A DNA stretch of 64,000 nt from Lepus europaeus (GCF_033115175.1 NC_084850.1:13981218-14045217), one strand, 5' to 3'. Positions 1 to 12,185 are shown, numbered from the stretch's first letter. Made by a program: numbers and translations. The notes: generated by a model not told the origin, from the sequence alone.

Positions 1-105
1 TCTCCCAGCTTCTAGTGACTGCCTGCTTCTCTTGTCTTCTTTACTTCCCATCTTTTCTTCTCTTCTGCATGTCCTATTTTGTCTTTCCTTAATCACAGCA
101 ACCCT

Positions 106-447
106 TGGCCGGCGCCGTGGCTCACTAGGCTAATCCTCCACCTGCCACACCGGCACCCCGGGTTCTCGTCCCGTTTGGGGTGCCGGATTCTGTCCCGGTT
201 GCTTCTCTTACAGTCCAGCTCTCTGCTGTGGCCAGGGAGTGCAGTGGAGGATGGCCCAAGTGCTTGGGCCCTGCACCCGCATGGGAGACCAGGAGGAAGC
301 TCCTGGCTCCTGGCTTTGGATCGGCGCAGCATGCCAGCCTTAACGGCCACTTGCGGGGTGAACCAACGGAAGGAAGACCTTTCTCTCTTTCTCTCCATCT
401 CTCTCTCTCACTGTCTAACTCTGCCTGTCCAAAAAAAAAAAAAAAAA
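106..447 (+). mobile_element. CSINE (lagomorph C-repeat SINE), complete
   Basis: This is a tRNA-derived SINE of the rabbit C family, in sense. It has the GGCCGGCGCCG start, a pol III B-box-like GGTTCTCGTCCC, a central block with TGGCCCAAGTGCTTGGGCC, a CT-rich tract and a CTGCCTGTC-A(n) tail. It is flanked by a perfect 15-bp target duplication, AATCACAGCAACCCT, at 91-105 and 448-462. The exact duplication suggests a fairly young insertion. Open frames across it are artefacts. Confidence 0.95.
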
Positions 448-548
448 AATCACAGCAACCCTGTGATCATTTTAAGCCCACCTGAATGAATAATCCATGA
501 TAAATTCCTGCTGTTAGGATTATTAACTCGCTCAAACATTTCATCATA

Positions 549-709
549 TGAAGAGACTTCAAAAAGTTCATGGAAAATGGAATCAAAGGTAAGTTTCTAT
601 TGGTGCAAACATGTTTTGAATTCCACGCATTTTTGAAGCCCCCCCCCCATATACATGGATTTAAAATTTTTTGCACTAAAATAAATTTACTGTTTAATTC
701 CATTTATCA
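549..709. mobile_element. Dyad-symmetric MITE-like element (left part and most of right arm)
   Basis: The left arm (549-620: ACTTCAAAAAGTTCATGG, then AATGGAATCAAAGGTAAG and GGTGCAAA) is mirrored by the right arm (667-709: TTTTGCACTAAAATAAATTTACTGTTTAATTCC, given here only as a position range with its key words TTTTGCAC and TTAATTCC). This long inverted repeat is typical of a non-autonomous DNA transposon. The right end is cut by nested SINEs and seems to resume near 1347-1352 and about 1683-1705. I cannot name the family. A short related copy lies at 49724-49790. Confidence 0.55.
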
Positions 710-717
710 ATTTTTTT

Positions 718-1027
718 ATTTTTTATTTTTGACAGGCAGAGTGGACAGTGAGAGAGAGAGACAGAGAGAAAGGCCTTCCTTTGCTGTTGGTTCACCCTCC
801 AATGGCCGCCGCGGCCAGCGCACCGCGCTGATCTGAAGGCAGGAGCCAGGTGCTTCTCCTGGTCTCCCATGGGGTGCAGGCAGGGCCCAAGCACTTGGGC
901 CATCCTCCACTGCACTCCCGGGCCACAGCAGAGAGCTGGCCTGGAAGAGGGGCAACCGGGACAGAATCCAGCGCCCTGACCGGGACTAGAACCCAGGATT
1001 AGGCTATTGAGCCGTGGCGCCGGCATA
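718..1027 (-). mobile_element. CSINE inserted into the tail of another CSINE
   Basis: This is an antisense C-repeat: GACAGGCAGAGTGGACAGTG at its left, GAGCCGTGGCGCCGGC at its right. It is flanked by CAATTTTTTT at 708-717 and 1028-1037, a target duplication lying in the poly(T) of the neighbouring antisense CSINE (1028-1336). It is therefore the later of the two insertions. Confidence 0.9.
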
Positions 1028-1336
1028 CAATTTTTTTTGACAGGCAGAGTTAGACAGTGAGAGAGACAGAGAGAAAGGTCTTCCTTCTGTTGGATCACCC
1101 CCTAAATGGCCGCTAGGGCCGGCGCTGTGACGATACGAAGCCAGGAGCCAGGTGCCTCCTCCTGGTCTCCCACGCGGGTGCGGGGGCCCAAGCACCTGGG
1201 CCATCCTCCACTGCCTTCCCCGGCCACAGCAGAAAGCTGGACTTTAAGAGGAACAACCGGGACTAGAACCCAGCGCCCATATGGGATGCCAGTGCCAGAG
1301 GTGGAGGATTAACCAAGCGAGCCACGGTGCCGACCC
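1028..1336 (-). mobile_element. CSINE, host of the nested SINE at 718-1027
   Basis: This antisense C-repeat runs from the poly(T) at 1031 to GCCACGGTGCCGAC. Its target duplication CCATTTATCA lies at 700-709 and 1337-1346, outside the nested copy. That shows this element was in place before the one at 718-1027. Confidence 0.9.
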
Positions 1337-1352
1337 CCATTTATCACAATTT

Positions 1353-1682
1353 AAAAAAAAAAAAGATTTATTTTATTTATTTGAAAAGCAGAGTTGCAGA
1401 AAGAGAAAGAGAATGAGAGACTCTTCCATCTTCTCGTTCACTCCCCAAATGGCCACAATGGCTGGGGCGGGGTTGGACTGGGCTGAAGCCAGGAGCCAGG
1501 AGCTTCATCTGGGTCTCTCACGTGGTTACAGGGGCCAAGGAGTTGGGTCATCTTCCACTACATTCCCAGGCACATTAGCAGGGAGCTGGATAGGAAGTGG
1601 AGCAGCTGGGACTTGAACTGGTGTCCATATAGGATGCCAGCATTTCATGCGATGGGTTAACCTGTTACACCTCAACACCACT
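1353..1682 (-). mobile_element. Older CSINE copy
   Basis: This antisense C-repeat has the AAAGATTTATTTTATTTATT tail type and a clearly diverged body (GCCAGGAGCCAGGAGCTTC is preserved). It is the third SINE inside the same MITE-like element. A weak duplication (CACAATTT / GCAAATTT) flanks it. Confidence 0.85.
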
Positions 1683-1710
1683 ATTGCAAATTTTTCGAGA
1701 TAGCCTTCAT

Positions 1711-2733
1711 ATAAACTACCATTTACATGTCCAGGAATTTCACATAGATGTCATTGAGAGGACCATTTTTCATCCTACCCCAGAAGAGAAAGAGTGAGAG
1801 TTGGAGATGGGATTAGAGATGCAACAGTTTTTCAGGTTCTGGAGGGAGTATTCCTGATTGCAAGCCCTGGGCTATTTTTGCAAATAAATTGGCAGTTCCA
1901 GCAACACAACGCAACTTAATCTACAATCTGTACTGTTCAAGCAAAGCCTTTAAATGCAAAATGATATGGGAAATTTTGATCCCTTTTCAGTCATCTGATG
2001 GATCTCATCCGTCCAGTTCTTGGTGAAGGGGATGCTGTCCATCCCTGTTACTGCAACCTTTGTGATGTGTGAAAAACCACAACCAGGTTCAGACGTAAAA
2101 CATGGTTATGGCTACTGGGTGTGCCCAACTCTTATAAATTTTCAAGGAAAACTCAGGGACAGTGTAATTGGTATCATAAAAGATAATCAAGCCTAAAAAT
2201 GAACAGGAAAAAAGAGGACGAGGGGCGGGCAAATAGGCTGTGCAGGGGGTTCCCATAATGCAGATAAAGTCTGTTCTTCTCCCTCCTACCTCAACCCGTG
2301 TCCATTCCACCATCCCCACCTCTGTCCAGGCTGGTAAATCTACACTGAGCCAGGAGTTCTACCCTGTCACAAAAATCCTTGCCAGCCAACTTCAATTTAA
2401 GAAGTTTAGGCTTTACGCTAAGGACAACAGGAATCCATCAAATAGTTTATAACTTAGACTCAATATAGCTAATTTTTGCTTCAGAAACATCAGAAAGGCA
2501 GTGGTGTTAGGGATGGATCAGAGAGGAATGGGAATGGAGAGTAAGACAATCATTGTTGCAGCATTCTAGGCAAAGGGTAAAAGAGAGCCTGCCCTCTATA
2601 CAACGGCATGCACTGCTGAGAGGGGTGGCGCGCAGAGGGCACAAAATGAAAGAAATCCTAACGCTTACCAGTATCATAATTAATGGTATTGTTGGAAGCA
2701 GTATGATAGTAAAAGAGTTTCAAATCATATCAT
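1711..2733. other. No recognised feature
   Basis: This is ordinary AT-rich sequence. The short open frames at 2089-2319 and 2240-2452 overlap on opposite strands and show no recognisable protein. Confidence 0.6.
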
Positions 2734-2773
2734 ATCACACACGCACACACACACACACACACATATATATATA
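2734..2773. repeat. (CA)n(TA)n microsatellite
   Basis: An alternating CA run grades into TA repeats. Confidence 0.95.
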
Positions 2774-2774
2774 A

Positions 2775-4204
2775 TGTATCTATAAAGAGGATGGTTAATA
2801 TGTACCAGCCTATGTTTTCACAGGCAAAATCATTGTTCTGACACATAAAAGCCTTGATATTTAGCACTTATGTCCATCATCATCTCTTGGAAGCAAATTG
2901 TGCCATATACATCAGCACAGATTACTGTAGAAACTGTACCAAGTAAGTATATAGATTTTACATCATAGTCACAGTATATCACTCCTTCAACAACTGCTAC
3001 TCCTTCTGTTTTAACAATCAAGTCCAGATTCAAGAGAACTTTTTTTTTAACCTATCACATCATTTTTCTCTCTAAATAAACCTATACCGGGGGTGGGGGG
3101 AATGATAGTGTGCCTGCAGTCCTGGACTGGCCAGAACAGTACAAATTTATAACCATTAAAGAGGCATAATAATTCATTATGATCCATAGCACCTACTTTC
3201 AAACTTAGAAGTGGTCTGGTTCAGATGAATGTCTATATGATGCCCCTGATGATTACTATAGAACATTAAAAACATATATATGGCTCTCAAACTGTCTCCC
3301 AATGGTCCTGTGACCCAGATTAGAGAAAATACCCTTGATTTCATGGAGGGAAAATGCTGGTGAATATAAGCAGTGTGTCAATTCCAATATCCCCAAGTTC
3401 TACTTGTTTCATTCGTATTTAGACTCAGGCTTAGGTCTGGAATGAGAGCTAGTGGTGCAAGTGGCAGGAGAGTTAGGACCAATATACAAAACCATCTGTT
3501 TCAAGAAGGAAGATAAGACAGAGAAGACTCAAAATAGTATCTAGTGGCCCTTCAGTAGCATCTTCTCATCTGAGATTGAGGCCAGGAAAAATGGCCAGAA
3601 TTATACAAAATTTACCTTCCCACTCATGGGATCAATTACATAACTTATGGAACTTAGACTTAATTGAAATACAGGGCCCATCTTGTTCACAATTATTAGA
3701 AATTTTAGATGGCAGCAATATCACAGTAAACCCAGTGTGGGATCATTCTGACCTTGACACCCTGTGCAGCTACATAACTTCCTACAGAACTAACCTTGCT
3801 CATAGCTTGCTCAGCTGACCCATAACAAACCAGATTTGCCTTCAGAGCCCATCCTACTCCCCTGCCAGACCCTTCCACATCCACCTCCAAAACTCAACTT
3901 GCCAGTTCTAAAATTAATGACTGACATTTTGCACTATAGTGTAATTTATAAAATACTGGCACGTGCATTTCAAGTGAGTTATCTGGGAATGTCTTAGAGA
4001 CAACTGAGGGCAATCAGTGAGAGACAACCTGGGTAGGGCTCACCAGTCCTGCTTTAATTTTGTTCTGCAAATTTCCACTAAACTTTCTTCTTAGATAAAA
4101 TTAAAATTTTTAATCCAAAGGAAAGTTTTTCAAACCACTGTATTATTTGGCTTGAGGTAAGCAAGGCGAATAGTATTCTAATTGATGGGTGAGAAAACTA
4201 TATT
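2775..4204. other. No recognised feature
   Basis: No repeat or exon was recognised. An 80-codon frame at 3576-3818 has no family resemblance that I can see. Confidence 0.55.
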
Positions 4205-4440
4205 AACACATAGTAAGTGTCTGTTATGCTTTAGGTACTCTGTGAGGTGCTTTCAAATGTTATAGCATTTAATTCTTACAATACTTACAACAACTCCACA
4301 AGATATGTGTAATCAACCTCATTTCATAAATGAGGACACTCAGGGGCAGATTAGCTAGCAGAAAAATACAGCTGATAAGTAACAGAGCTGACACTTGAAC
4401 CCTGGCTGGCATAGTTACACACCATGTGTTGTCTCCATAA
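4205..4440 (-). mobile_element. MIR SINE, antisense
   Basis: The sequence resembles the reverse of the MIR consensus. It has a GCATTTAATTCTTACAA-type segment, CCTCATTTCATAAATGAGGA, then CAGAGCTGACACTTGAACCC, which is the tRNA-like B-box end. It is diverged, as expected for this old mammalian family. Confidence 0.8.
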
Positions 4441-5373
4441 CACCATCTGGCTCCTGATTCAGGTGAGCTGTACACCTGCTTCCCCAGCAGACATTTGGCT
4501 ACATAATGCACTGGGTATTTTTTGGTCGTTATCTTGGGCACTAGCCCATTTCTGCAACTCAATGAGGGCAATAGAAAGCCAGAGAAACTGGATAGCAAAA
4601 ATAGAAGCCAGGCTTACTACTTCTCAGGCTAGTAGTAAGCTATGTACAGGGAGGCCTGTATAATGTCCCAAAAATTATTGCACTGTTTTTTCTTTTGCTT
4701 TTTATAGCTGGGCATTGCATTGTCTCAGAGCATTGCTCTAAGTTCAAACAATCATTTCTATAAATGCAATTTTCAGCATCAAAGATTCTTATAATGTTAT
4801 ACAGATAAAGTGTCAAATTAGCTCCATGTAATGGCTCTACTGTTTATTAGATGAATGAATCTTGAAGAGTCTATCATAATGAGTGCTATTTATTCCATGC
4901 TATAATATTGCTGAACACTTCCGTACTAGGTGCAGAATTTGAAACACAAATACAAAGCTCTACAGTTGCTTCATAAAAAGTGGCTTCCTCAGAAAAAATA
5001 GTATGTGGAACATAGGGCACATCAATGACATACATACACTGTAATAAATAGCTCTGATTTTCCAAGATCCATGAGAATATTTTGTGTGTCAAAAGAAATG
5101 AAAAAAATATTTCCACTGTCAGCAGAGGATGTGCTAAGATATATATAGCATACATCACTAGTTATATGTCCATTACTCTCACACAGGATAGAGATAATTT
5201 TTTTTTTACCAATTCTTCAGATTAAATAGTCAGGATTAAATTAAAAGTAATACAATCTAACCACAAGACTAAGTGTATCATTTTGTTGAATTTTGTTGTT
5301 GTTGCTGTGTTTCCACAGATCTGAGACAGGATGCAACTGTTAATCAGTTCAGAGAGCCCAGTCATCATGTTTT
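4441..5373. other. No recognised feature
   Basis: AT-rich sequence without recognised repeats or exons. Confidence 0.55.
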
Positions 5374-5384
5374 TCATATCTTCT

Positions 5385-5439
5385 TTTTTTTAAAGATTTA
5401 TTTATTTACTTGAAAGTCAGAGTTATACAGAGAGCGGAG

Positions 5440-5489
<50 letters not shown>

Positions 5490-5738
5490 CTTCCTGGTTC
5501 ACTCCCCAGATGACTGCAAGGGCCGGAGCTGGGCCAATCCGAAGCCAGGAGCCAGGAGCTTCTTCTGGGTCTCCCATGTGGGTGCAGGGACTCAAGGACT
5601 TGGGCCATCCTCCACTGCTTTCCCAGGCCATAGCAGAGAGCTGGATCAGAAGTGGAGCAGCCAGGTCTCAAACCGGTGCCCATATGGGATGAGGGCGCTT
5701 CAGGGCGTTAACCCGCTGCGCCACAGCGCCGGCCCCTC
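5385..5738 (-). mobile_element. CSINE with long (GA)n tract
   Basis: This is an antisense C-repeat from TAAAGATTTATTTATTTACTT to GCCACAGCGCCGGCCCC. A perfect 11-bp target duplication, TCATATCTTCT, lies at 5374-5384 and 5739-5749. The tail-side CT tract has expanded into about 40 bases of (GA)n at 5448-5487. Confidence 0.95.
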
Positions 5739-5884
5739 TCATATCTTCTAATGTCATAAAAAGTAAGAATTGTAACATTCCCATCCTCTCAGTCCTCTTT
5801 TTAAATGAAAAGAATGTTAGGATGAAAGTACAACTTCCCATTTGTGCCAACAATTGCATGTCTGTCTTTTGAAACTTGCCTCTT

Positions 5885-6540
5885 TTTTTAAACTTTTATT
5901 TAATAAATATAAATTTCCAAAGTACAATTTTTGAATTATAGTGGCTTCCCCCCCCCCATAACCTCCCTCCCACCCACAACCATCCCATCTCCCACTCCCT
6001 CTCCCATCCCATTCTTCATCATGATTCATTTTCAATTATCTTTATATACAGAAGATCTACTTAGTATTTACTAAGTAAAGATTTCTACAGACTGCACCCA
6101 CAAAAAGTATAGAGTACTGTTTTACCATTAATTCGCGTAGTATAACACATTAAGAACCGAGTTCCTACATGGAGAGCAGGTGCACAGTGACTCCTGTTGT
6201 TGATTTAACAATTGACACTCTTATTTATAATGTCAGTAATCACCTGAGGCTCTTATCATGAGCTGCCAAGGCTATGGAAGCCTCTTGAGTTCACCAACTC
6301 CGATCTTGTTTAGATATTCAAAGTGGAAATTCTCTCCTCCCTTCAGAGAAAGTTACTGCCTTCTTTGATGGCCCATTCTTCCTGCTGGGATATCATTCAC
6401 AGAGATCTTTCATTTAGGTAATTTTTTTTTTTTTTTTTTTTTTTTTTTTGCCGCAGTGTCTTGGCTTTCCATGCCTGTGAAAGTCTCATGGGCTTTTCAG
6501 CTAGATCCAAATGCCTTAAGTGATGATTCTGAGGCCAGAG
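5885..6540 (-). mobile_element. LINE-1 3'UTR fragment, single-module type
   Basis: This is a minus-strand L1 3' end. It begins with the complement of the terminal TTTATTAAATAAAAG, then a C-rich block (the purine-rich tract on the L1 strand, about 5949-6012), then ATGATTCATTTTCAATTATC and TATACAGAAGATC. It runs back to GAGGCCAGAG. An 8-bp duplication, TGCCTCTT, sits at 5877-5884 and 6541-6548. It has only one copy of the 3'UTR module seen twice in other copies. A long T run lies at 6421-6449. Confidence 0.9.
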
Positions 6541-6548
6541 TGCCTCTT

Positions 6549-6994
6549 AAGAATTCTACTTATAATAAATGCTTGGGCATCAATTATTTTCATTGAAGGA
6601 AAAGCTTCACTTTTACCAGAGTGCAAGCTGACTTTAATATAGTTAGGAAGCAAGAGAGAAAGCTTAATATACTAGATTATATTACACAAATCTTGATGTT
6701 GGGCATTAATTGTTGCATGTCATCTCTTCTAGTTTTAGAGATGGACAACTTACATGCTGGAATATTATTTCTTATTAGACATAATGTCTGAAGTTAACTA
6801 AATAAGATCCTAAGATTTAAAGATCCCTACTCTATATGATGAGAACTCAATTTTCTGTTTAACATTAGCAAAGTTCTCATAGGGGATGCCAAGCTATAGC
6901 AATTTGACCAGTACAATGTTGCTAGAAAGAAGGAAAAAATGTTGTCTCAGAGCTTCCATATTCTTACCTTTCCCTAAATATAGCCTTACTGTCA
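6549..6994. other. No recognised feature
   Basis: AT-rich sequence, nothing recognised. Confidence 0.5.
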
Positions 6995-7152
6995 TATTAT
7001 AGAAGTAGCATTGTTTTCTTCATCTGGAAATTGAGCCCAATTCCTGCCTTACAAAGTTCTTTGGAAGATCAGGTGAAATCATAACACAAAATGCCTATCA
7101 CTCTGCAAATAGTGGCTTCTGTTATTATTATTATTATTATTATTACCATTAT
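6995..7152 (+). mobile_element. MIR SINE 3' part ending in (TTA)n
   Basis: TTTTCTTCATCTGGAAATTGAG and the following GGTGAAATCATAACACAAAATGCCTATCAC correspond to the MIR core and 3' part (longer matches given by position 7014-7110). The element ends in a TTATTA microsatellite at 7120-7156, as MIR-linked repeats often do. Confidence 0.6.
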
Positions 7153-7156
7153 TATT

Positions 7157-8127
7157 AAAAGGGTAGGATAAATGTCACAGTATAATCAACAACAGTAGTT
7201 GCCTCAGGGATGTTTCCATAATAGCAAAACAGAAAGGACACAATGTCAAAACTACAAAGAAACCAGAAGATTAAAGACCAATTCTCAGCATACTGATTGA
7301 GCTGTGGGACTCTGACTTTCTAGAAAACATCCTCTGGCACAACTCCCCTGTGACAACTCAGGCTCACAAATGTTGCTCTTTTCACCTGAAAATCACAATA
7401 TTATAAGTGCAAGTTGATAGACATGCTCATATTTGTGTCTATTTTATTTTCAGCAATATACATTAAGAGGTCTCTACCAAATTTCTCTTTCTTTAATGGG
7501 GAGCTTCACCTTCTTTCATGACATTCTTGTTTGCTACTTGACACATAAAGCTTTTACCAAAAGGAAAGTACAATTTACAACATATAACATTTCTAAATTA
7601 CAGGTTGTGTGAAACTTGGGTCACTGCTTTAGAAAGACAAATTTCAGAACGAAAGAGAAATAGCAGAAAATAATAGTAGTTGATGACACAGATGCCAAAC
7701 AAACTGGAGGTGGCATTAGGCTCTCCATTTTAATTCTCTTTTCTTAAATAGATGATTTTTCCCACTAAATCTCTGTGACTTTGTACTCAGATTTCATGCT
7801 GTGAATCTGCCTGGTTTTCACAGAGCCTATCTCCATAGATTAGAACAAAGATAGATCTGTCTTCTTGTAGGAAGGTATGCTATTATCTCGAAGCATCTGT
7901 TATCAAAGATGGAGGGTAGAGAACACTTCTCCAAATATCCTGTCCAATAGTCTTTTCTGCTTGTTCATATGGTATCCAATGATTATAAGCAAGGTCAAGA
8001 GAGCATCAAGCTTACACAAGAAATGGAAAGACTTGTTCACACAAGTAATGTTTTCTTCCCTTCTTCCTACTCTTGGTAGGGACCTGAAGGGGGGAAAATA
8101 ATTTGTTATTTTCCAATTCGATTTTTT
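7157..8127. other. No recognised feature
   Basis: No repeat family or exon recognised. Confidence 0.5.
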
Positions 8128-8594
8128 TTACAATGACATACTTTCAGTTTATTTTATAATTATAAGATTAACCCTCCACTAAGTAAAGAGTTCAGAAAAT
8201 AGTAACAAAGAAAAAAATAATCTGTTCCTCAGCAGTAGAGACAAGAGCTGTAAACAATCATCGAATCTCAAAATGTCAATTTCACTTACGTTTTTGGTAC
8301 TCTAATTAGTAACCACAGATCAAGGATAATATACAGTATTTGATTTTTTGGGACTGTCTTATTTCACTAAGTGTAAAGGTTTCCAGTTGCACCAATTCTG
8401 TTGCAAAAGAAGGAATTTCATTCTTATTTATGGTTAAGTAGTATTCCACAGTGTGTGTGTGTGTGTGTGTATCACATTTTCATTATCTAGTTATTGTTGA
8501 TGACCATCTGTGTTGATTCTGTATCTTAGCTATCGTGAACTGATCTGCAATAATCATGAGGGAACAGATAAATCTTTTATATGCTGATTTCATT
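8128..8594 (-). mobile_element. Old LINE-1 3' end, antisense
   Basis: ACTAAGTAAAGAGTTCAG is a 3'UTR motif shared with the L1 fragment at 57607-58370. It is followed by antisense ORF2 C-terminal sequence, including AGTAGTATTCCACAG and TATCTTAGCTATCGTGAACTG. A (GT)n run interrupts the match at 8453-8471. The CSINE at 8610 follows. Confidence 0.75.
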
Positions 8595-8609
8595 CCCACT
8601 TGCCATTTT

Positions 8610-8932
8610 TAAAATATTTATTTATTTATTTGAAAGTTGGAGTTACACAGAGAGAGAAGGAGAGGCAGAGAGAGGTCTTCCATCCCCTGGTTCACTCCCC
8701 AATTGGCTGCAATGGCTGGAGCTGTGCCAATCTGAAGCCAGGAGCCAGGATATTCTTCCAGGTTTCCTACGCGGTGCAGAGGCCCAAGGACTTGGGCCAT
8801 CTTCCACTGCTTTCCCAGGCCATAGCAGAGAGCTGGATCAGAAGTGGAGCAGCCAGGACTAGAACTGGCTGCCATATGGGATGCTGACACTGCAGCCAGT
8901 GGCTTTACCTGCTAAGCAACAGCGCCGTTTCC
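8610..8932 (-). mobile_element. CSINE
   Basis: Antisense C-repeat with the AAATATTTATTTATTTATTTG tail type. Imperfect flanks CCCACTTGCCATTTT (8595-8609) and CCCACCTCCATTTT (8933-8946) are probably the decayed target duplication. Confidence 0.9.
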
Positions 8933-9106
8933 CCCACCTCCATTTTCCTCTCTGAGTAAGACTTTTTTCTAAAGCTGCCTAAAATGCCCACTTGTCTGGA
9001 AAAAGATGGAGAATCTTACTAGAAGTGATAAACTAACATTATATTACGTAGTTTCCAACAAAATGAGTTCAGTTTCTCCATAAGCAAACATCTTTTTTTT
9101 TTTCCT

Positions 9107-9235
9107 TTTTAAACATTTTATTGAAATAGAGTATACATTCCAAGAAATTCATATAAGTATACAGGCAAATTAAAGTAAGTTTTTTGGGTAGTCTGCTAAC
9201 ACTCATAATCAACACCCAAATTAAAAACAAAATAT
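9107..9235 (-). mobile_element. Ancient L1 (L1ME-like) fragment, part 1
   Basis: TTTTATTGAAATAGAGTATA followed by AACACTCATAATCAACACCC-type sequence resembles the antisense 3' part of old mammalian L1ME/L1M elements. It continues after the CSINE at 9597-9660. Confidence 0.45.
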
Positions 9236-9236
9236 T

Positions 9237-9494
9237 AGGGGATGGCTTTGTGGCACTGTGGGTTAGGCCAGGGCCTGCAGCACCAGCATCCCATGTGGGT
9301 ATCAGTTCTAATCCTGGGTACTCCACTTCTGATCTAGTTCCCTGCAATGTTTCTGGAAAAGCAGTTGAAGATGACTCAACTGCTTGGGGCCCCATACTCA
9401 TGTGGGAAACCTGGAAGAAGCTCCTGCCTCCCCTCTTTAGTCTGGCTTAGCCCAGGATGTTGTGGTCATTTTGGGAGTGAACCAGCGGATGGAA

Positions 9495-9530
<36 letters not shown>

Positions 9531-9595
9531 CCTCCCCTCCTCCTCCTCCTTCTCTTTCTGTAACTCTACCTTTCAAATAAATATTTAAATAAAAA
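9237..9595 (+). mobile_element. CSINE, diverged
   Basis: Sense C-repeat: GGGGATGGCTTTGTGGCACTG to TTTCAAATAAATATTTAAATAAAAA. It contains an expanded (CT)n/(CTC)n tract at 9500-9555. It splits an ancient L1 fragment. Confidence 0.9.
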
Positions 9596-9596
9596 G

Positions 9597-9660
9597 GAAA
9601 ATGAACAAAACACTACTAGTATCCCAAGAGTCCTCACTATTCCTCCAATCCATTTCTTTT
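9597..9660 (-). mobile_element. Ancient L1 (L1ME-like) fragment, part 2
   Basis: ACTAGTATCCCAAGAGTCCT and the following bases continue the L1ME-like similarity of 9107-9235. Confidence 0.35.
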
Positions 9661-10439
9661 TGTAAATGTGTGAAATATGGGTATAATTTAAACAGGAATC
9701 TCTAAGTTTTAACTCTCCCTTCCTAACCTTCCTAACCTTTAGGACTCAGTTCATAGAAATTGCTGTAGTTTACAGAGTATTTCCAGGGTTAACTGATGTC
9801 TGGAAAGTGAAGATGACATAGGGAAAATAAGAGATAATAAAGAGGCAGAAAACAGAAGAAGAGGTAGAAAACACAATGACACAGAAGTCAGCTATGTGTT
9901 CCAAACCAGAAAAGTATTATAGATCATACGAAGTTCGCTTGCCCTCACTTCCTATTTGGCACTCTTAACAGGGAGTCCATCTGAATCCCACATGAATCAA
10001 AACACATTTGATTGTGAAGTGTGGGTCAAGCAAAGGGAAACTGAGATGTGGCTCTCCCAAGCTTTCCTTGATTTATACGTGTCATGAGCATTGAGGGGAC
10101 CTGCCATAGTAATAATAACGGCAGAAAAGGTAAACCCAAGAAGGTTGGAGCAAACCAGGTTTGAGAACTATATAGAGAACATACAGAGACCTCCAGGATC
10201 TGCACTTAGAGGGAGCTGAGTAAGATCTAGCTGACAGAGACGCTCAGAAAGTACACCTAAGCCCTGATCAGGCCAAGAGACTAGAGGATGCAGGCTACAG
10301 ACTTCAATACAAATTCCAGCAAGAGAAGAAGTTACCATAAATAATTAGCAGATGACAAGAGCAACCAGATGTTCTGCCTCCCACATAAATAACATAAAAA
10401 TCATAACATACTCATATGTGTGTGCATACCCACAACAAA
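9661..10439. other. No recognised feature
   Basis: Nothing recognised. Confidence 0.5.
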
Positions 10440-10472
10440 CACATACACACACACACACTCATCATCATCATC
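10440..10472. repeat. (CA)n(TCA)n microsatellite
   Basis: ACACACACACACAC followed by ATCATCATCATC. Confidence 0.9.
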
Positions 10473-12055
10473 TATCCAGATACCATTTTTACAACGAGTT
10501 GATGCAAAGGCCTAAAAAATATGAAATCTTCGATCACAGATTTTTTACTAGAAGAACTATGTGCTACTTAAAATGACTTTTTAAGTTAATATGTTCGAAC
10601 AAAGTTAGGTAGAGACAATTTTTTAAAAAAAAGTTTTCCTCTGACTACACGATGAGAGACAACTTGAGAGAGACCAGGCTACTTATGGAGAACACAAGGG
10701 AGCTGCATTTTTCTTGCACCTGAAATATTTTTGTGATTAGTTTATATGAATTGCTAACCAGAGTTACAAAACACTGGGATAGTGTTTAGCATGCATAAGC
10801 TGGCAGATGCACATGATGCTCTCCTGAGCCAAATCCCCACTCACCCAGAGACTATGTATATTTCTGATAGAGGCTTTTACTTTTCTGGATAACAATTGAA
10901 AGTATAATTCAGCAAAGATCAGTACATCTGACAAGGTTTTGACTTGCCGTGCTGCTAAATTCATTCCATGACAGATCTAGGTGCAGCTAGGAGACTTGTT
11001 ACTATTCTGGACCTAATTCTGAATGAAAGGGAGGGTGTGGGTGCAGTCCATAAACCAGAGGAGAAAATCTTCATATCCTCTTAGAGTTCATTGTAGGCAA
11101 GAATAAAGCACTAATACTAATAATTCATATGTCTATTATTAGAATCTTGCAAGGAAAACTCAATGAAATTCAGTTCCAAATGATATGACTTGGAAAAAGA
11201 AATCTGTGACCAGATTTTAGAGTGAAATTCTTCATATTAATTTCCCCTCTTGAAATTTCAAAATTTAAATTATGTGGTTATGCATACAAAAGACTCTAAG
11301 AGTATTAACTTTGTGTATCATGGTGTTTCCTAACATATTTGGTTCCACATTATTTCTAAAATAATAAGATAGATGTCACTGATAAATAATGAAATTAATA
11401 TTCCACATAATATATTTTGGAAAGCACTGAATTATTTTGGTTCAGTTTCTTTTTAACAGAGAAAATATAAGCATAATTTCATGGTTTTAGAATGTGAAAG
11501 GAAGGCACCTTGAGAAATTTGGGAAGCAGCAGGGACATTCCCAGGAGATGAATGAGGAGTGATCTTTAAGCCTCTGCCTCTCTAAATCACTCACCTTTCA
11601 AATAATCTTAAACCAATCCACAGTCTAAGAAAAAGCACTGAACTTGCTATGTCAGTGTATTGTCAACAACTTTCCTGGCAACCCTCAACTTCAGACCCTT
11701 ATATAGGCATTCTGGAGCTGCTACTGAATGTGCAAATCTTGAATCTTAAAAAACATTGCTAGGAGAGGAAAAGCCATTAACAACCGGAGATTTGGAAACC
11801 ATGGGACAGAGTTTAGTACAGACTAGCTGACAGAGGCACATGCTCTATCTAAAATCAGAAGACATTTTACTGAGCAAATCACAGCCCTTATAAAAATAAA
11901 CTAAACACAACGTGTCACATACAGTACATCTCCAATAAATACTGAATAAATGAATGACAACATAAGAACAAATACACCCACTATAATAATGATGATGCTT
12001 GTTTTCACATTTAGATAAATATCTGGATCATCCCAGATTAAAACTGAATAGTCTT
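10473..12055. other. No recognised feature apart from a possible MIR tail
   Basis: Mostly anonymous. TCCAATAAATACTGAATAAATGAATGA at 11930-11956 (quoted words: CAATAAAT, GAATGA) may be the end of a MIR or L2, but it is too short to assign. Confidence 0.4.
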
Positions 12056-12094
12056 TTTCTTTTCTTTTCTTTTTTCTTTTTTTTTTTTTTTTTT
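12056..12094. repeat. (TTTTC)n / poly-T
   Basis: TTTTC pentamers run into an uninterrupted T tract. The 184-codon frame across this region is built from this repeat and the neighbouring SINE. Confidence 0.9.
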
Positions 12095-12185
12095 GAGATA
12101 GAGAGACATGGTTTAATAGGAGACTGGGAGGAGGAGGTGGAGTTCTCAGGACTGAAGAAGTGAAAGATGAGTTATAAAGTGATTG

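Noticed and set aside
106..447. tRNA gene suggested by A/B-box-like sequence
   Set aside because: The boxes belong to the tRNA-derived head of the CSINE. No cloverleaf or acceptor stem is preserved.
3576..3818. 80-codon frame
   Set aside because: No splice-site context, no family resemblance, and an overlapping frame on the other strand.
5448..5487. Regular (GA)n array considered as a CRISPR-like or satellite array
   Set aside because: It is the expanded CT tract of a CSINE, with no spacers.
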